Shown here one piece after another: positions 1-6,002 of a DNA stretch of 8,145 nt. The position numbers and the translations under genes were made by a program. This stretch comes from Desulfobulbaceae bacterium (GTDB lineage: Bacteria; Desulfobacterota; Desulfobulbia; Desulfobulbales; UBA5123). Location of the stretch: the NCBI GenBank assembly GCA_029865195.1, contig JAOUHH010000126.1, positions 1 through 8,145 of the forward strand. Direction: 5' to 3'. Numbering within the stretch: the first letter of the stretch is position 1; each line of letters opens with the position of its first letter. Under the pieces are notes generated by a model. The model made no database searches, had not been told where the DNA came from, and was given only the letters and a program-made list of their open reading frames with translations.

Positions 1-1056
1 CTCCTCGGCCGTAAGCGCATAGCCCATGGTTTCGACTCGATCCTTCAGGGCATGGCGGCCGGAATGTTTGCCGAGCACCAGGTTGCCCTTGTTGAGGCCG
101 ATATGACACGGGTCCATGATCTCGTAGGTCGAACGTTCCTTCAACATCCCGTCCTGATGGATGCCGGATTCATGGGCAAAGGCGTTGGCGCCGACAATGG
201 CCTTGTTGGGCTGCACCGGCAGGCCGGTGATGGTGGTGACCATCCGGCTGGAGGCGTGGATATGCTCGGTGACCACCTCGGTATGATACGGGAACCGGTC
301 GCCGCGGGTGCGCAACCCCATCACCACCTCTTCCATGGCGGTGTTGCCGGCCCGCTCGCCTATGCCGTTGATGGTGCATTCCACCTGTCGGGCGCCGTTC
401 TTGATCGCGGACAGGGAATTTGCCACCGCCAGGCCGAGATCGTTATGGCAGTGCACGCTCAACACCGCCTTGTGGATATTGGGGATGTTGTTGATCAGAT
501 AGCGGATCTGCTCGCCGAATTCATCCGGCATCGCATAGCCGGTGGTGTCGGGGAAATTGAGGGTTGTGGCCCCGGCGTTGATCACCGCCTCGAACACCTT
601 GCAGACGAAATCAAGATCGCTGCGGGAGGCATCCTCGGCGGAAAATTCGACGTTGGAGGTGTACTTGGCGGCATGTTTGACCATCGCCACCGCCCGCTCG
701 AGCACTTCCTCCCGGCTCATGCGCAGCTTGTGCTTGAGATGGATGTCGGAGGTGGCGAGAAAGGTATGGATTCTTGGGTTTTCGCCGTTCTTGAGCGCTT
801 CCCAGGCGGTGTCAATGTCCTTCTGGTGGCATCTGGCCAATCCGGCCACCTGCACGCCCTTGATGTTGTCGGCGATATACTTGACGCACTCGAAATCGCC
901 GGCCGAGGCAACCGGGAAGCCGGCCTCGATGATATCGACATTCAATTTAACCAGCTGCTGCGCCAGACGGTACTTCTCCTGCATGTTCATGCTGGCGCCG
1001 GGCGACTGTTCGCCGTCCCGAAGGGTGGTATCGAATATGTATATTTTGTCAGACAT
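1..1056 (-). CDS. leuA: 2-isopropylmalate synthase, partial (C-terminus beyond left edge)
   Basis: LeuA condenses 2-ketoisovalerate with acetyl-CoA to give 2-isopropylmalate, the committed step of leucine synthesis in the cytoplasm. I read 352 uninterrupted codons on the minus strand from the ATG at 1056 to the window edge. Near the N-terminus is the HMGL-family signature TTLRDGEQSPGA (about residues 10-21). The metal-binding motif HCHND is at 202-206, and NGIGERAGN is at 230-238. These fit the TIM-barrel catalytic domain. Usual family length is a little over 500 residues, so about 150 residues, including the leucine-binding regulatory domain, should lie outside the window. The EAGFP and GERAGN context fits LeuA rather than homocitrate or citramalate synthase, but without the C-terminus this rests on the N-terminal motifs. 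A GGAG lies 11 nt before the start, a loose ribosome site. It follows pssA after 43 nt and is probably cotranscribed. Confidence 0.95.
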   Translation of the reverse strand, partial: MSDKIYIFDTTLRDGEQSPGASMNMQEKYRLAQQLVKLNVDIIEAGFPVASAGDFECVKYIADNIKGVQVAGLARCHQKDIDTAWEALKNGENPRIHTFLATSDIHLKHKLRMSREEVLERAVAMVKHAAKYTSNVEFSAEDASRSDLDFVCKVFEAVINAGATTLNFPDTTGYAMPDEFGEQIRYLINNIPNIHKAVLSVHCHNDLGLAVANSLSAIKNGARQVECTINGIGERAGNTAMEEVVMGLRTRGDRFPYHTEVVTEHIHASSRMVTTITGLPVQPNKAIVGANAFAHESGIHQDGMLKERSTYEIMDPCHIGLNKGNLVLGKHSGRHALKDRVETMGYALTAEE

Positions 1057-1099
1057 GGCGTCTCTTGCTCCGTGCTTGAGGAAAATCAACAAGTAAGGT

Positions 1100-1873
1100 T
1101 CAGATCGTTTTCTCGGCGCTGCCGATGGATTTCTTGCCATTGAACAGCAGGTGATACAGCCCGACCAGCGGCCCGGACAACACGTAAATCATGGCGATGA
1201 AAAAGAGCGTGATCTGCGGCTCGGTGGCGATGAGGATAATCACCAGCACCATTCCCACCAAGACATGAAATGCCTTGGCCCGGGTGGTTTCAGGGTGCTT
1301 GAAGCTCAAATATCTGTGGGTGCTCACCATCAGGTAGGAGAGAAAATAGACCATGGCCAGCATCGCGAAATCCTTCACCTGGCCGGTGACATCGACAAAC
1401 AGACAGAAGAGCACCGAGGTGGCGATCATCCCGGCGGCAGCCGGACATGGCAGGCCGGTGAATTCCTTGCTGGCAGCGGTGGCATCCTGGGTGTTGAATC
1501 GGGCAAGCCTGAGCGCGGTGGTAGCCACGTAGAGGAACGCGGCCAGCCAGCCATAACGGCCATACCCCTGCAATGTCCAGAGGTAGGCGACAATCGCCGG
1601 TGCAACCCCGAAGGCAACCAGATCGCAGAGTGAATCGTATTCCATCCCGAACTGGCTTGAGGTGCCGGTGAGGCGGGCCACACGGCCATCCAGACCGTCA
1701 AAAATACCGGAAACGAGGATCGCCACCGCGGCGGTATAAAAATCACCGTTGATGGCGGAAATAATGGCATAAAAACCGCTGAACAGGCTGACCGTGGTCA
1801 ACAGGCTGGGCAGCAGGCAGATCGTCCCCCGTGGATGGGTATGCTCTGCGTCACCATGTCCAGTTAATTTCAT
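1100..1873 (-). CDS. pssA: CDP-diacylglycerol-serine O-phosphatidyltransferase
   Basis: PssA is an integral membrane enzyme that transfers serine onto CDP-diacylglycerol to make phosphatidylserine, the substrate of the neighbouring Psd. The CDP-alcohol phosphatidyltransferase motif DGx2ARx8Gx3Dx3D is complete: D62-G63, A66-R67, G76, D80 and D84, with an additional acidic residue at D59. The rest is strongly hydrophobic, with roughly six to eight membrane segments spread over residues 20-245 and a basic tail. The short N-terminus is histidine-rich (HGDAEHTHP), which I cannot explain. Length (257 aa) fits the short, multi-span bacterial type II enzymes, not the E. coli peripheral type. A good ribosome site, GGGAGG (1882-1887), precedes tandem starts GTG (1876) and ATG (1873), spaced 5 and 8 nt from it. 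I chose the ATG; the GTG would add one residue. The gene lies 73 nt after psd and 43 nt before leuA. Confidence 0.95.
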   Translation of the reverse strand: MKLTGHGDAEHTHPRGTICLLPSLLTTVSLFSGFYAIISAINGDFYTAAVAILVSGIFDGLDGRVARLTGTSSQFGMEYDSLCDLVAFGVAPAIVAYLWTLQGYGRYGWLAAFLYVATTALRLARFNTQDATAASKEFTGLPCPAAAGMIATSVLFCLFVDVTGQVKDFAMLAMVYFLSYLMVSTHRYLSFKHPETTRAKAFHVLVGMVLVIILIATEPQITLFFIAMIYVLSGPLVGLYHLLFNGKKSIGSAEKTI

Positions 1874-1946
1874 CACAACGTCCTCCCTAATTTACCGCGT
1901 GGGGGCTTCATCCGGCACGGGGCTTCAACCACAGTGGCAATCTTAT

Positions 1947-2591
1947 TCAGGAGAGATATCCCAACACTGTTTCACCGGCCCTGACCTTCTGGCCGATCTT
2001 CACCTCAAGCTGGGTTTGCAGGGGCAGATACAGATCAACCCGGGAGCCAAAACGAATCAAGCCGTATCGTTCGCCACGCTCCAATCGGTCGCCGGGGCGC
2101 ACCCAGCAGACAATGCGACGGGCGATGAGACCAGCAACCTGCACTACGGCCATCCGCCGCCCGGTCTCGGTTTCCATGGTGACGGCGCAATATTCATTGT
2201 GCAGGGCGCCCCGCTCGGTGTCGGCCGAATAGAACCTGCCCGGGGAATAATGGATCTTCTTGACCTCGCCGCTGAAGGGGAAGCGATTGACATGCACGTT
2301 GAAAACATTCATGAAAATGCTGACCTTGTAGACATGCTCCTTGACGAAGCGGTCGTCAAATACCTTGTCGATGACAATTACCTTACCATCGGCTGGGGAG
2401 ACCATGACATCTTTTTCATCACCGGAGATACGCGACGGGTCCCTGAAGAAATAGAGAACAAAGGCGGTTACCGCCAGGGAGGCGATGGCAAAACAATCGT
2501 AGCGGATAATGGCGAAAAGAATGGTCGCAAAGGCAGCAAAGCCGATGAACGGATACCCTTCCCGTGCCACGGGAATGCGTGGTTCTTTCAT
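1947..2591 (-). CDS. psd: phosphatidylserine decarboxylase proenzyme (short PSD-A type)
   Basis: Psd decarboxylates phosphatidylserine to phosphatidylethanolamine at the inner membrane. It is made as a proenzyme that cuts itself and converts a serine into the pyruvoyl cofactor. The 214-residue protein begins with two adjacent hydrophobic segments (about 14-30 and 33-49), followed by the FFRDP element. SPADGK (65-70, with D68) and NVFNVHVNR (95-103, with H100) are probable parts of the catalytic Asp-His-Ser set. The cleavage motif RFGSRVD places the future pyruvoyl serine at S183, leaving an alpha chain of about 32 residues. Size and motif match the compact PSD-A class rather than the approximately 300-aa E. 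coli enzyme. A GGGGG run ends 3 nt before the ATG, so ribosome spacing is tight. It is separated from ilvN by 175 bp containing repeats and its own candidate promoter, and is followed by pssA, the preceding step of the same pathway. Confidence 0.95.
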   Translation of the reverse strand: MKEPRIPVAREGYPFIGFAAFATILFAIIRYDCFAIASLAVTAFVLYFFRDPSRISGDEKDVMVSPADGKVIVIDKVFDDRFVKEHVYKVSIFMNVFNVHVNRFPFSGEVKKIHYSPGRFYSADTERGALHNEYCAVTMETETGRRMAVVQVAGLIARRIVCWVRPGDRLERGERYGLIRFGSRVDLYLPLQTQLEVKIGQKVRAGETVLGYLS

Positions 2592-2613
2592 AAACCCCCA
2601 TACAGCTGCATGC

Positions 2614-2642
2614 TACGGCGATACAGGTTACGCCGTATTTTT
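2614..2642. other. perfect hairpin in psd leader, with T-run on the plus strand
   Basis: TACGGCG (2614-2620) and CGCCGTA (2631-2637) form a perfect 7-bp stem with a 10-nt loop. On the plus strand it is followed by TTTTT (2638-2642), the classic form of an intrinsic terminator, but no plus-strand gene ends here. On the minus strand it sits 15 nt upstream of the psd G-rich ribosome site and could influence translation or termination of antisense transcripts. Confidence 0.45.
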
Positions 2643-2650
2643 AAATGCCC

Positions 2651-2679
2651 ATAATAAAATGAACCGACAGCCGGAGCAA
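2651..2679 (-). promoter_or_regulatory. candidate sigma70 promoter for psd-pssA-leuA
   Basis: On the minus strand, TTGCTC (2679-2674) and TATTAT (2656-2651) are separated by 17 nt. The -10 is a good match (5 of 6); the -35 shares only TTG with consensus. Transcription would start near 2644, giving a leader of about 50 nt with a hairpin before psd. It overlaps the terminator-like structure, so one sequence may serve both ends, or only one reading may be true. Confidence 0.35.
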
Positions 2680-2721
2680 GTGGCTTCTGTGGCCGCTTGC
2701 ATTGGTACCGGTTGTCAGTTC
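2651..2721 (-). terminator. terminator-like extended stem-loop after ilvN (arms B and C)
   Basis: On the minus strand, 2721-2708 (GAACTGACAACCGG) pairs with 2674-2661 (CCGGCTGTCGGTTC). This gives 12 Watson-Crick pairs, one G-U wobble and one mismatch. The intervening sequence contains its own hairpin, GCAAG..CTTGC (2676-2700). The structure is followed directly by ATTTTATTAT (2660-2651), a T-rich tract suitable for intrinsic termination. This is seen by eye, with no folding energy computed. It would separate ilvBN transcription from psd-pssA-leuA, at least in part. The same T-rich stretch also carries a candidate -10 element. Confidence 0.5.
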
Positions 2722-2727
2722 ATCAAG

Positions 2728-2746
2728 GGTGCCGGCTGTCGGCACC
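2728..2746 (-). other. stem-loop just downstream of ilvN (repeat arm A)
   Basis: GGTGCCG pairs perfectly with CGGCACC around a 5-nt loop, 20 nt after the ilvN stop codon. No U-run follows, so it is unlikely to terminate transcription by itself. It could protect a 3' end or act in RNA processing. Its central CCGACAGCCGG (minus strand, 2742 to 2732) is the exact reverse complement of the arm at 2664-2674. Confidence 0.55.
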
Positions 2747-2766
2747 ACAATGTCATTACATGACCG

Positions 2767-3249
2767 TTAATTCTTATGCGCCCTGATCATGGCAATGGTT
2801 CCGGTCCGCACGATCTCCTGGATGCCGATGGGACGCAGAAGGTCGACAACTGCTTGCAGTTTGTGGGCGTTGCCGGTCATCTCGATCATGTAGGTCTTGG
2901 GACCGACATCAACCACCTTGCCACGGAAAATATCGATGATCCGCAGCACCTCCGCACGGGTATTGGCCTCGGCCTTCACACGGATCAAGATCATCTCCCG
3001 CTCGACACAGTCTGTTTCGCTGTTGTCGGTGACCTTGATGACATCGATCAGTTTGTGCAGCTGCTTGGTGATCTGTTCGACGATGGCGTCGTCACCGGTG
3101 GTGACCAGGGTCAGACAGGAAACGTCGGCCTCCAGGGTCTGATTGACCGAGAGGCTTTCAATGTTGAAGCCGCGGCCGCTGAACAGGCCGGTAACCCGGG
3201 ACAGCACACCTGGTTTATTTTGCAAAAGTACGGAAATGGTATGTTTCAT
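2767..3249 (-). CDS. ilvN: acetohydroxyacid synthase, small regulatory subunit
   Basis: This is the regulatory subunit of acetohydroxyacid (acetolactate) synthase. It binds to IlvB, raises its activity and confers feedback inhibition by valine. The 160-residue length is that of the two-domain IlvH/IlvN type. An N-terminal ACT domain covers about residues 1-75 and contains the family hallmark NKPGVLSRVTGLFSGRGFNI (11-30), with the glycine and asparagine residues of the effector site. The C-terminal domain (about 80-157) includes EREMILIRVKA and VVDLLRPIGI. Start: the ATG at 3249 gives the standard MKHTISVLLQNKPG N-terminus; AGGG about 8 nt upstream is a weak ribosome site. It follows the ilvB stop by 32 nt, so the two subunits are almost certainly made from one mRNA. 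The next gene downstream is psd, not ilvC. Confidence 0.96.
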   Translation of the reverse strand: MKHTISVLLQNKPGVLSRVTGLFSGRGFNIESLSVNQTLEADVSCLTLVTTGDDAIVEQITKQLHKLIDVIKVTDNSETDCVEREMILIRVKAEANTRAEVLRIIDIFRGKVVDVGPKTYMIEMTGNAHKLQAVVDLLRPIGIQEIVRTGTIAMIRAHKN

Positions 3250-3281
3250 ATCACTACCCTATTATGTTCAAGACGAATGAA

Positions 3282-4982
3282 TTAGACCAGCAACATCTCG
3301 GTGGTTGCCTTCCCTGCCGGAACCATGGGGAAGACGCCTTCCTCCCTGGCGATAACAAAATCCATGATGACCGTGTTGTCGGTTGCCAGAGCTTCCTTGA
3401 TCACCGGTTCGACCTCGCTGGGCTTCCGGGCGCGCAGGCCCACGGCGCCGTATGCCTGGGCCAGAAGGACAAAGTCGGGGGCGACATCAAGCACGGTGGC
3501 GGAATACTGTTTGTCGTAGAACAACTCCTGCCACTGCCGGACCATTCCCAGGTAATTGTTGTTGAGGATGGCGATCTTCACCGGACATTTATACTGCCGG
3601 GCGGTGGCCAGTTCCTGAATATTCATCTGCAGGCTGCCGTCACCGGCGATATCGATAACGGTGCGGTTGGGAGCGGCCATCTGGGCGCCGATGGCAGCCG
3701 GGAAGCCATAACCCATGACGCCGAGACCGCCGGAGGTCATGAAGTTGCGGGGCTTATTGAACTTGTAGAACTGCGCGGCCCACATCTGATTCTGGCCGAC
3801 CTCGGTGGTGATGATGGCATTGCCGCCGGTGAGTTCATGGAGCTTTTCAACCACAAACTGCGGCTTGATGATATCGCTGTCCTGCACATAGCCAAGGGGA
3901 TGTTTCTTCTTCCAGGCGTCGATTTCATTTCGCCACGGCTCATGTTTCTTGACGGTCGCTGCCGCGTCGCACGCTTCTGTGCGATCCAACCAGCTATTCA
4001 TGGCGGTCAGCGCATGTTTGCAGTCAGCGACGATGGGAATGTCTACCCCGACATTCTTACTGATCGATGAGGGATCGATATCAACATGGATGATCTTGGC
4101 ATGGGGCGCAAAGGCGTCGATGCGGCCGGTAACCCGGTCGTCGAAGCGGGCGCCGACGGCGATGAGCAGATCACAATGTGCCACCGCCATATTGGCGTAA
4201 TAGGTGCCGTGCATGCCCAGCATGCCCATGGAAAGGTCGTGGGTACCGGGGAAACCGCCCAGCCCCATCAGGGTCATGGTGACCGGAATACCGAGTTTGG
4301 TGGCAAGCTCGGTCAGTTCCTCGCTGGAGTTGGAGGCGATAACACCGCCGCCTGCGTAGATCACCGGCTTCTTGGCCTTCAGAATCGCCTTGCACGCCTT
4401 TTCGATCTGGCCAGGATGCGGCTCATAGGTGGGCCGGTAGGTACGCATCTTGATCGGTTGCGGCTCAGGGAAATTGATCATGGCACTGATGACATCCTTG
4501 GGCAGGTCGACCAGGACCGGACCGGGGCGACCGGTACGGGCGATATGGAAGGCCTCGCGGATGGTCGGAACCAGATCCTCGGCTTTTTTCACCAGATAGT
4601 TATGCTTGGTCACCGGACGGGTGATACCGACGATGTCGACCTCCTGAAAGGCGTCGTTGCCGATCAGCATGGTCGGTACCTGGCCGGTGAAAACCACCAT
4701 CGGAATCGAATCGCAATAGGCGGAGGCGATACCGGTAACGGTGTTGGTGGCGCCTGGCCCGGAGGTTGCCAAGGCAACGCCAACCTCACCCCTGACCCGG
4801 CCATAGGCATCGGCAGCATGAACCGCGGCCTGCTCATGGCGAACGAGTACGTGGGTGATCTTATCCTGTTTCAACAACTCATCGTAGAGATCGATGACCG
4901 CACCGCCGGGAAAGCCAAAAATGACCTCCACACCTTGTTCTTCAAGGCATTTGATGAATGCCTGAGCACCAGAGATTTTCAT
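3282..4982 (-). CDS. ilvB: acetohydroxyacid synthase, large catalytic subunit
   Basis: This is the thiamine-diphosphate and FAD-dependent catalytic subunit. It joins two pyruvates to acetolactate, or pyruvate and 2-ketobutyrate to acetohydroxybutyrate, the first common step of valine, leucine and isoleucine synthesis. At 566 residues it is full length, with three domains: the N-terminal ThDP-pyrimidine domain (about 1-170), the central FAD domain (about 190-330) and the C-terminal ThDP-pyrophosphate domain (about 375-545). Visible motifs are GFPGGA (23-28), the catalytic glutamate E50 in RHEQAA, and the ThDP-Mg motif from GDGS (447-450) to NNN (474-476). The MVRQWQE segment (480-486) carries the tryptophan known from herbicide-binding sites (W484). 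AGGAAG lies 6 nt before the ATG. The gene has its own strong promoter and a leader of about 130 nt. It heads the ilvBN unit, and nothing in it looks damaged. Confidence 0.97.
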   Translation of the reverse strand: MKISGAQAFIKCLEEQGVEVIFGFPGGAVIDLYDELLKQDKITHVLVRHEQAAVHAADAYGRVRGEVGVALATSGPGATNTVTGIASAYCDSIPMVVFTGQVPTMLIGNDAFQEVDIVGITRPVTKHNYLVKKAEDLVPTIREAFHIARTGRPGPVLVDLPKDVISAMINFPEPQPIKMRTYRPTYEPHPGQIEKACKAILKAKKPVIYAGGGVIASNSSEELTELATKLGIPVTMTLMGLGGFPGTHDLSMGMLGMHGTYYANMAVAHCDLLIAVGARFDDRVTGRIDAFAPHAKIIHVDIDPSSISKNVGVDIPIVADCKHALTAMNSWLDRTEACDAAATVKKHEPWRNEIDAWKKKHPLGYVQDSDIIKPQFVVEKLHELTGGNAIITTEVGQNQMWAAQFYKFNKPRNFMTSGGLGVMGYGFPAAIGAQMAAPNRTVIDIAGDGSLQMNIQELATARQYKCPVKIAILNNNYLGMVRQWQELFYDKQYSATVLDVAPDFVLLAQAYGAVGLRARKPSEVEPVIKEALATDNTVIMDFVIAREEGVFPMVPAGKATTEMLLV

Positions 4983-4988
4983 AAATAT

Positions 4989-4994
4989 CTTCCT
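4989..4994 (-). promoter_or_regulatory. ribosome binding site of ilvB
   Basis: AGGAAG on the minus strand, 6 nt before the ilvB ATG. Its near-ideal sequence and spacing support the start at 4982. Confidence 0.75.
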
Positions 4995-5010
4995 GTCTTT
5001 AAAATTATCT

Positions 5011-5040
5011 AAACGTTCTCAGGATCGAGAATTTACGTTT
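5011..5040 (-). promoter_or_regulatory. stem-loop in ilvB leader
   Basis: AAACGT (5011-5016) pairs with ACGTTT (5035-5040), and an inner TCTC (5017-5020) pairs with GAGA (5027-5030) around a 6-nt loop, with a 4-nt bulge on one side. On the minus strand it is followed by AGATAATTTT, so it resembles a weak attenuator. The outer stem is AT-rich, so stability is modest. It ends 28 nt before the ilvB start codon. Confidence 0.35.
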
Positions 5041-5096
5041 GAGGAACTCTCTCGGCCGTCTTGGAAAAATGCCGTCCGGGCAAGCTGAAGGCTGAT

Positions 5097-5116
5097 TTCT
5101 CTACACATAAAGAGAA
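5097..5116. promoter_or_regulatory. dyad at the predicted ilvB transcription start
   Basis: TTCTCT (5097-5102) and AGAGAA (5111-5116) form a perfect 6-bp inverted repeat with an 8-nt centre. It straddles the predicted +1 of the ilvB promoter. That is where a repressor operator could sit, or it may be an RNA hairpin at the 5' end. I cannot name a regulator. Confidence 0.35.
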
Positions 5117-5118
5117 GA

Positions 5119-5148
5119 ACTATATAGCCATTTTGAAAAAGTTGTCAA
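5119..5148 (-). promoter_or_regulatory. strong sigma70-type promoter for ilvBN
   Basis: On the minus strand there is a perfect -35, TTGACA (5148-5143). It is followed either by TATATA after 16 nt (5126-5121) or by TATAGT after 18 nt (5124-5119), the latter matching consensus at 5 of 6. The expected start is near 5112-5114. The -35 contains the TGA stop codon of mqnD, so the promoter begins inside the end of the upstream gene and lets ilvBN be transcribed independently of mqnBD. Confidence 0.75.
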
Positions 5149-6002
5149 GCACGATTGTCGGCGGCAAACCAGTCGTCCCGGCCAGCGGGAATCACGCCTG
5201 CGGCCCTGCCACGAAAGATAAATTCTCCCACCGCCTCCACCCCTTTAGCACCGAGATCTTCAGAGTAGGAATTCACATACAGACCGATATGGCTGCGGGT
5301 CACCTGCTCGTCCATTTCCTGGGCATGCTGCCGGATGTACGGTCGACTGTCATCGGGATGGGCAAACGCCCAGCGGACCGATTCCTTGATCAGTTGCTGG
5401 ATATGGCCGATCTTTTCACAGCCAAGCGCCCGCCTGGCGACAATGCCGCCCAACGGAATGGGATGACCAGAAACCGACTCCCACCAAGCACCGAGATCCT
5501 GTAGGAGTTGCAGACCGTATTGCGGATAGGTGAAGCGGCTCTCATGGATGATCACCCCGGCATCGCATTCACCGGCGGCGAGCGCCGGCATGATCCGGTC
5601 AAAACGCATAACCACGAGGTTGCCGCACCGGGGGGCAAAGAGCCGCAGCAGCATCGCGGCGGTGGTATAATTGCCGGGGATCGCCACCCGTTTGTCGGCA
5701 AGCTCGTCGATGCTTAACGGCCTGCCGGCCACCAGCAACGGCCCGCAGCCACGGCCAAGGGCGCTGCCGGCGGCAAGCAGGATGTAATCATCAAGGACAT
5801 GCCCAAAGGCGTGAAACGAAATCTTGCTGACATCAAGCCTGGCCGACAAGGCCCATTCGTTCAAGGTTTCAACGTCGGCCAGGGTTTCACGAGCAAACTC
5901 GATGCGTGGATCTGCCACCAATCCATGCATCAGGGCATGGAAGATGAAGGTGTCGTTGGGACAAGGTGAAAATCCGATGGACAGCGGGCGAACGTTCTTC
6001 AT
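5145..6002 (-). CDS. mqnD: 1,4-dihydroxy-6-naphthoate synthase (futalosine pathway)
   Basis: MqnD turns cyclic dehypoxanthinyl futalosine into 1,4-dihydroxy-6-naphthoate, a step of the alternative (futalosine) menaquinone pathway. The 285-residue protein has the periplasmic-binding-protein-like fold of the MqnA/MqnD family. The N-terminal signature SIGFSPCPNDTFIFHALMHG (8-27) is typical of MqnD rather than MqnA. VSKISFHAFGHV (58-69) and DLGAWWE...PIPLGGI (169-187) are further family blocks. H153, in IIHESRFTYP, is the likely catalytic histidine by family knowledge. The ATG overlaps the mqnB TGA as ATGA, and no Shine-Dalgarno is evident before it, so translational coupling with mqnB is likely. 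The other pathway genes (mqnA, mqnC, mqnE) are not in the window. The stop codon lies inside the -35 of the ilvB promoter. Confidence 0.94.
   Translation of the reverse strand: MKNVRPLSIGFSPCPNDTFIFHALMHGLVADPRIEFARETLADVETLNEWALSARLDVSKISFHAFGHVLDDYILLAAGSALGRGCGPLLVAGRPLSIDELADKRVAIPGNYTTAAMLLRLFAPRCGNLVVMRFDRIMPALAAGECDAGVIIHESRFTYPQYGLQLLQDLGAWWESVSGHPIPLGGIVARRALGCEKIGHIQQLIKESVRWAFAHPDDSRPYIRQHAQEMDEQVTRSHIGLYVNSYSEDLGAKGVEAVGEFIFRGRAAGVIPAGRDDWFAADNRA

Larger units (their letters stand above)
2592..2766 (-). other. structured ilvN-psd intergenic region, no gene
   Basis: This 175-bp gap holds no convincing coding sequence. In minus-strand reading order it contains a 7-bp hairpin just after ilvN (2728-2746), a long terminator-like stem (2661-2721) with an inner hairpin, a U-rich stretch overlapping a candidate promoter, and another hairpin (2614-2637) ahead of the psd ribosome site. 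In Geobacter-type genomes, as I remember them, ilvC sits between ilvN and psd; here it is absent. Whether that reflects loss, relocation or a lineage-specific order cannot be decided from this window. Confidence 0.7.

Noticed and set aside
52..1143. 363-residue plus-strand open frame opposite leuA
   Set aside because: It lies antisense to a clearly conserved LeuA reading and has low-complexity Gly/His/Asp-rich composition typical of a GC-rich shadow frame. It matches no family I recognise.
3264..5012. Long plus-strand frames (3264-4070 and 4086-5012) opposite ilvB
   Set aside because: Both are antisense to an intact, motif-complete IlvB and have the composition of shadow frames, so they are not independent genes.
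5019..5108. 29-codon frame in the ilvB leader as an attenuation peptide
   Set aside because: No ribosome site, only a few nt from the predicted transcript start, and not enriched in Leu, Val or Ile codons.
5061..5504. 147-residue plus-strand frame across the ilvB upstream region and the mqnD end
   Set aside because: It overlaps mqnD antisense and runs through the ilvB promoter, and shows no family motif.
5145..6002. MqnA (chorismate dehydratase) as the identity of the mqnD gene
   Set aside because: MqnA and MqnD share a fold, but the SPCPNDTFIF signature and the WWE...PIPLGG block are those I know from MqnD.
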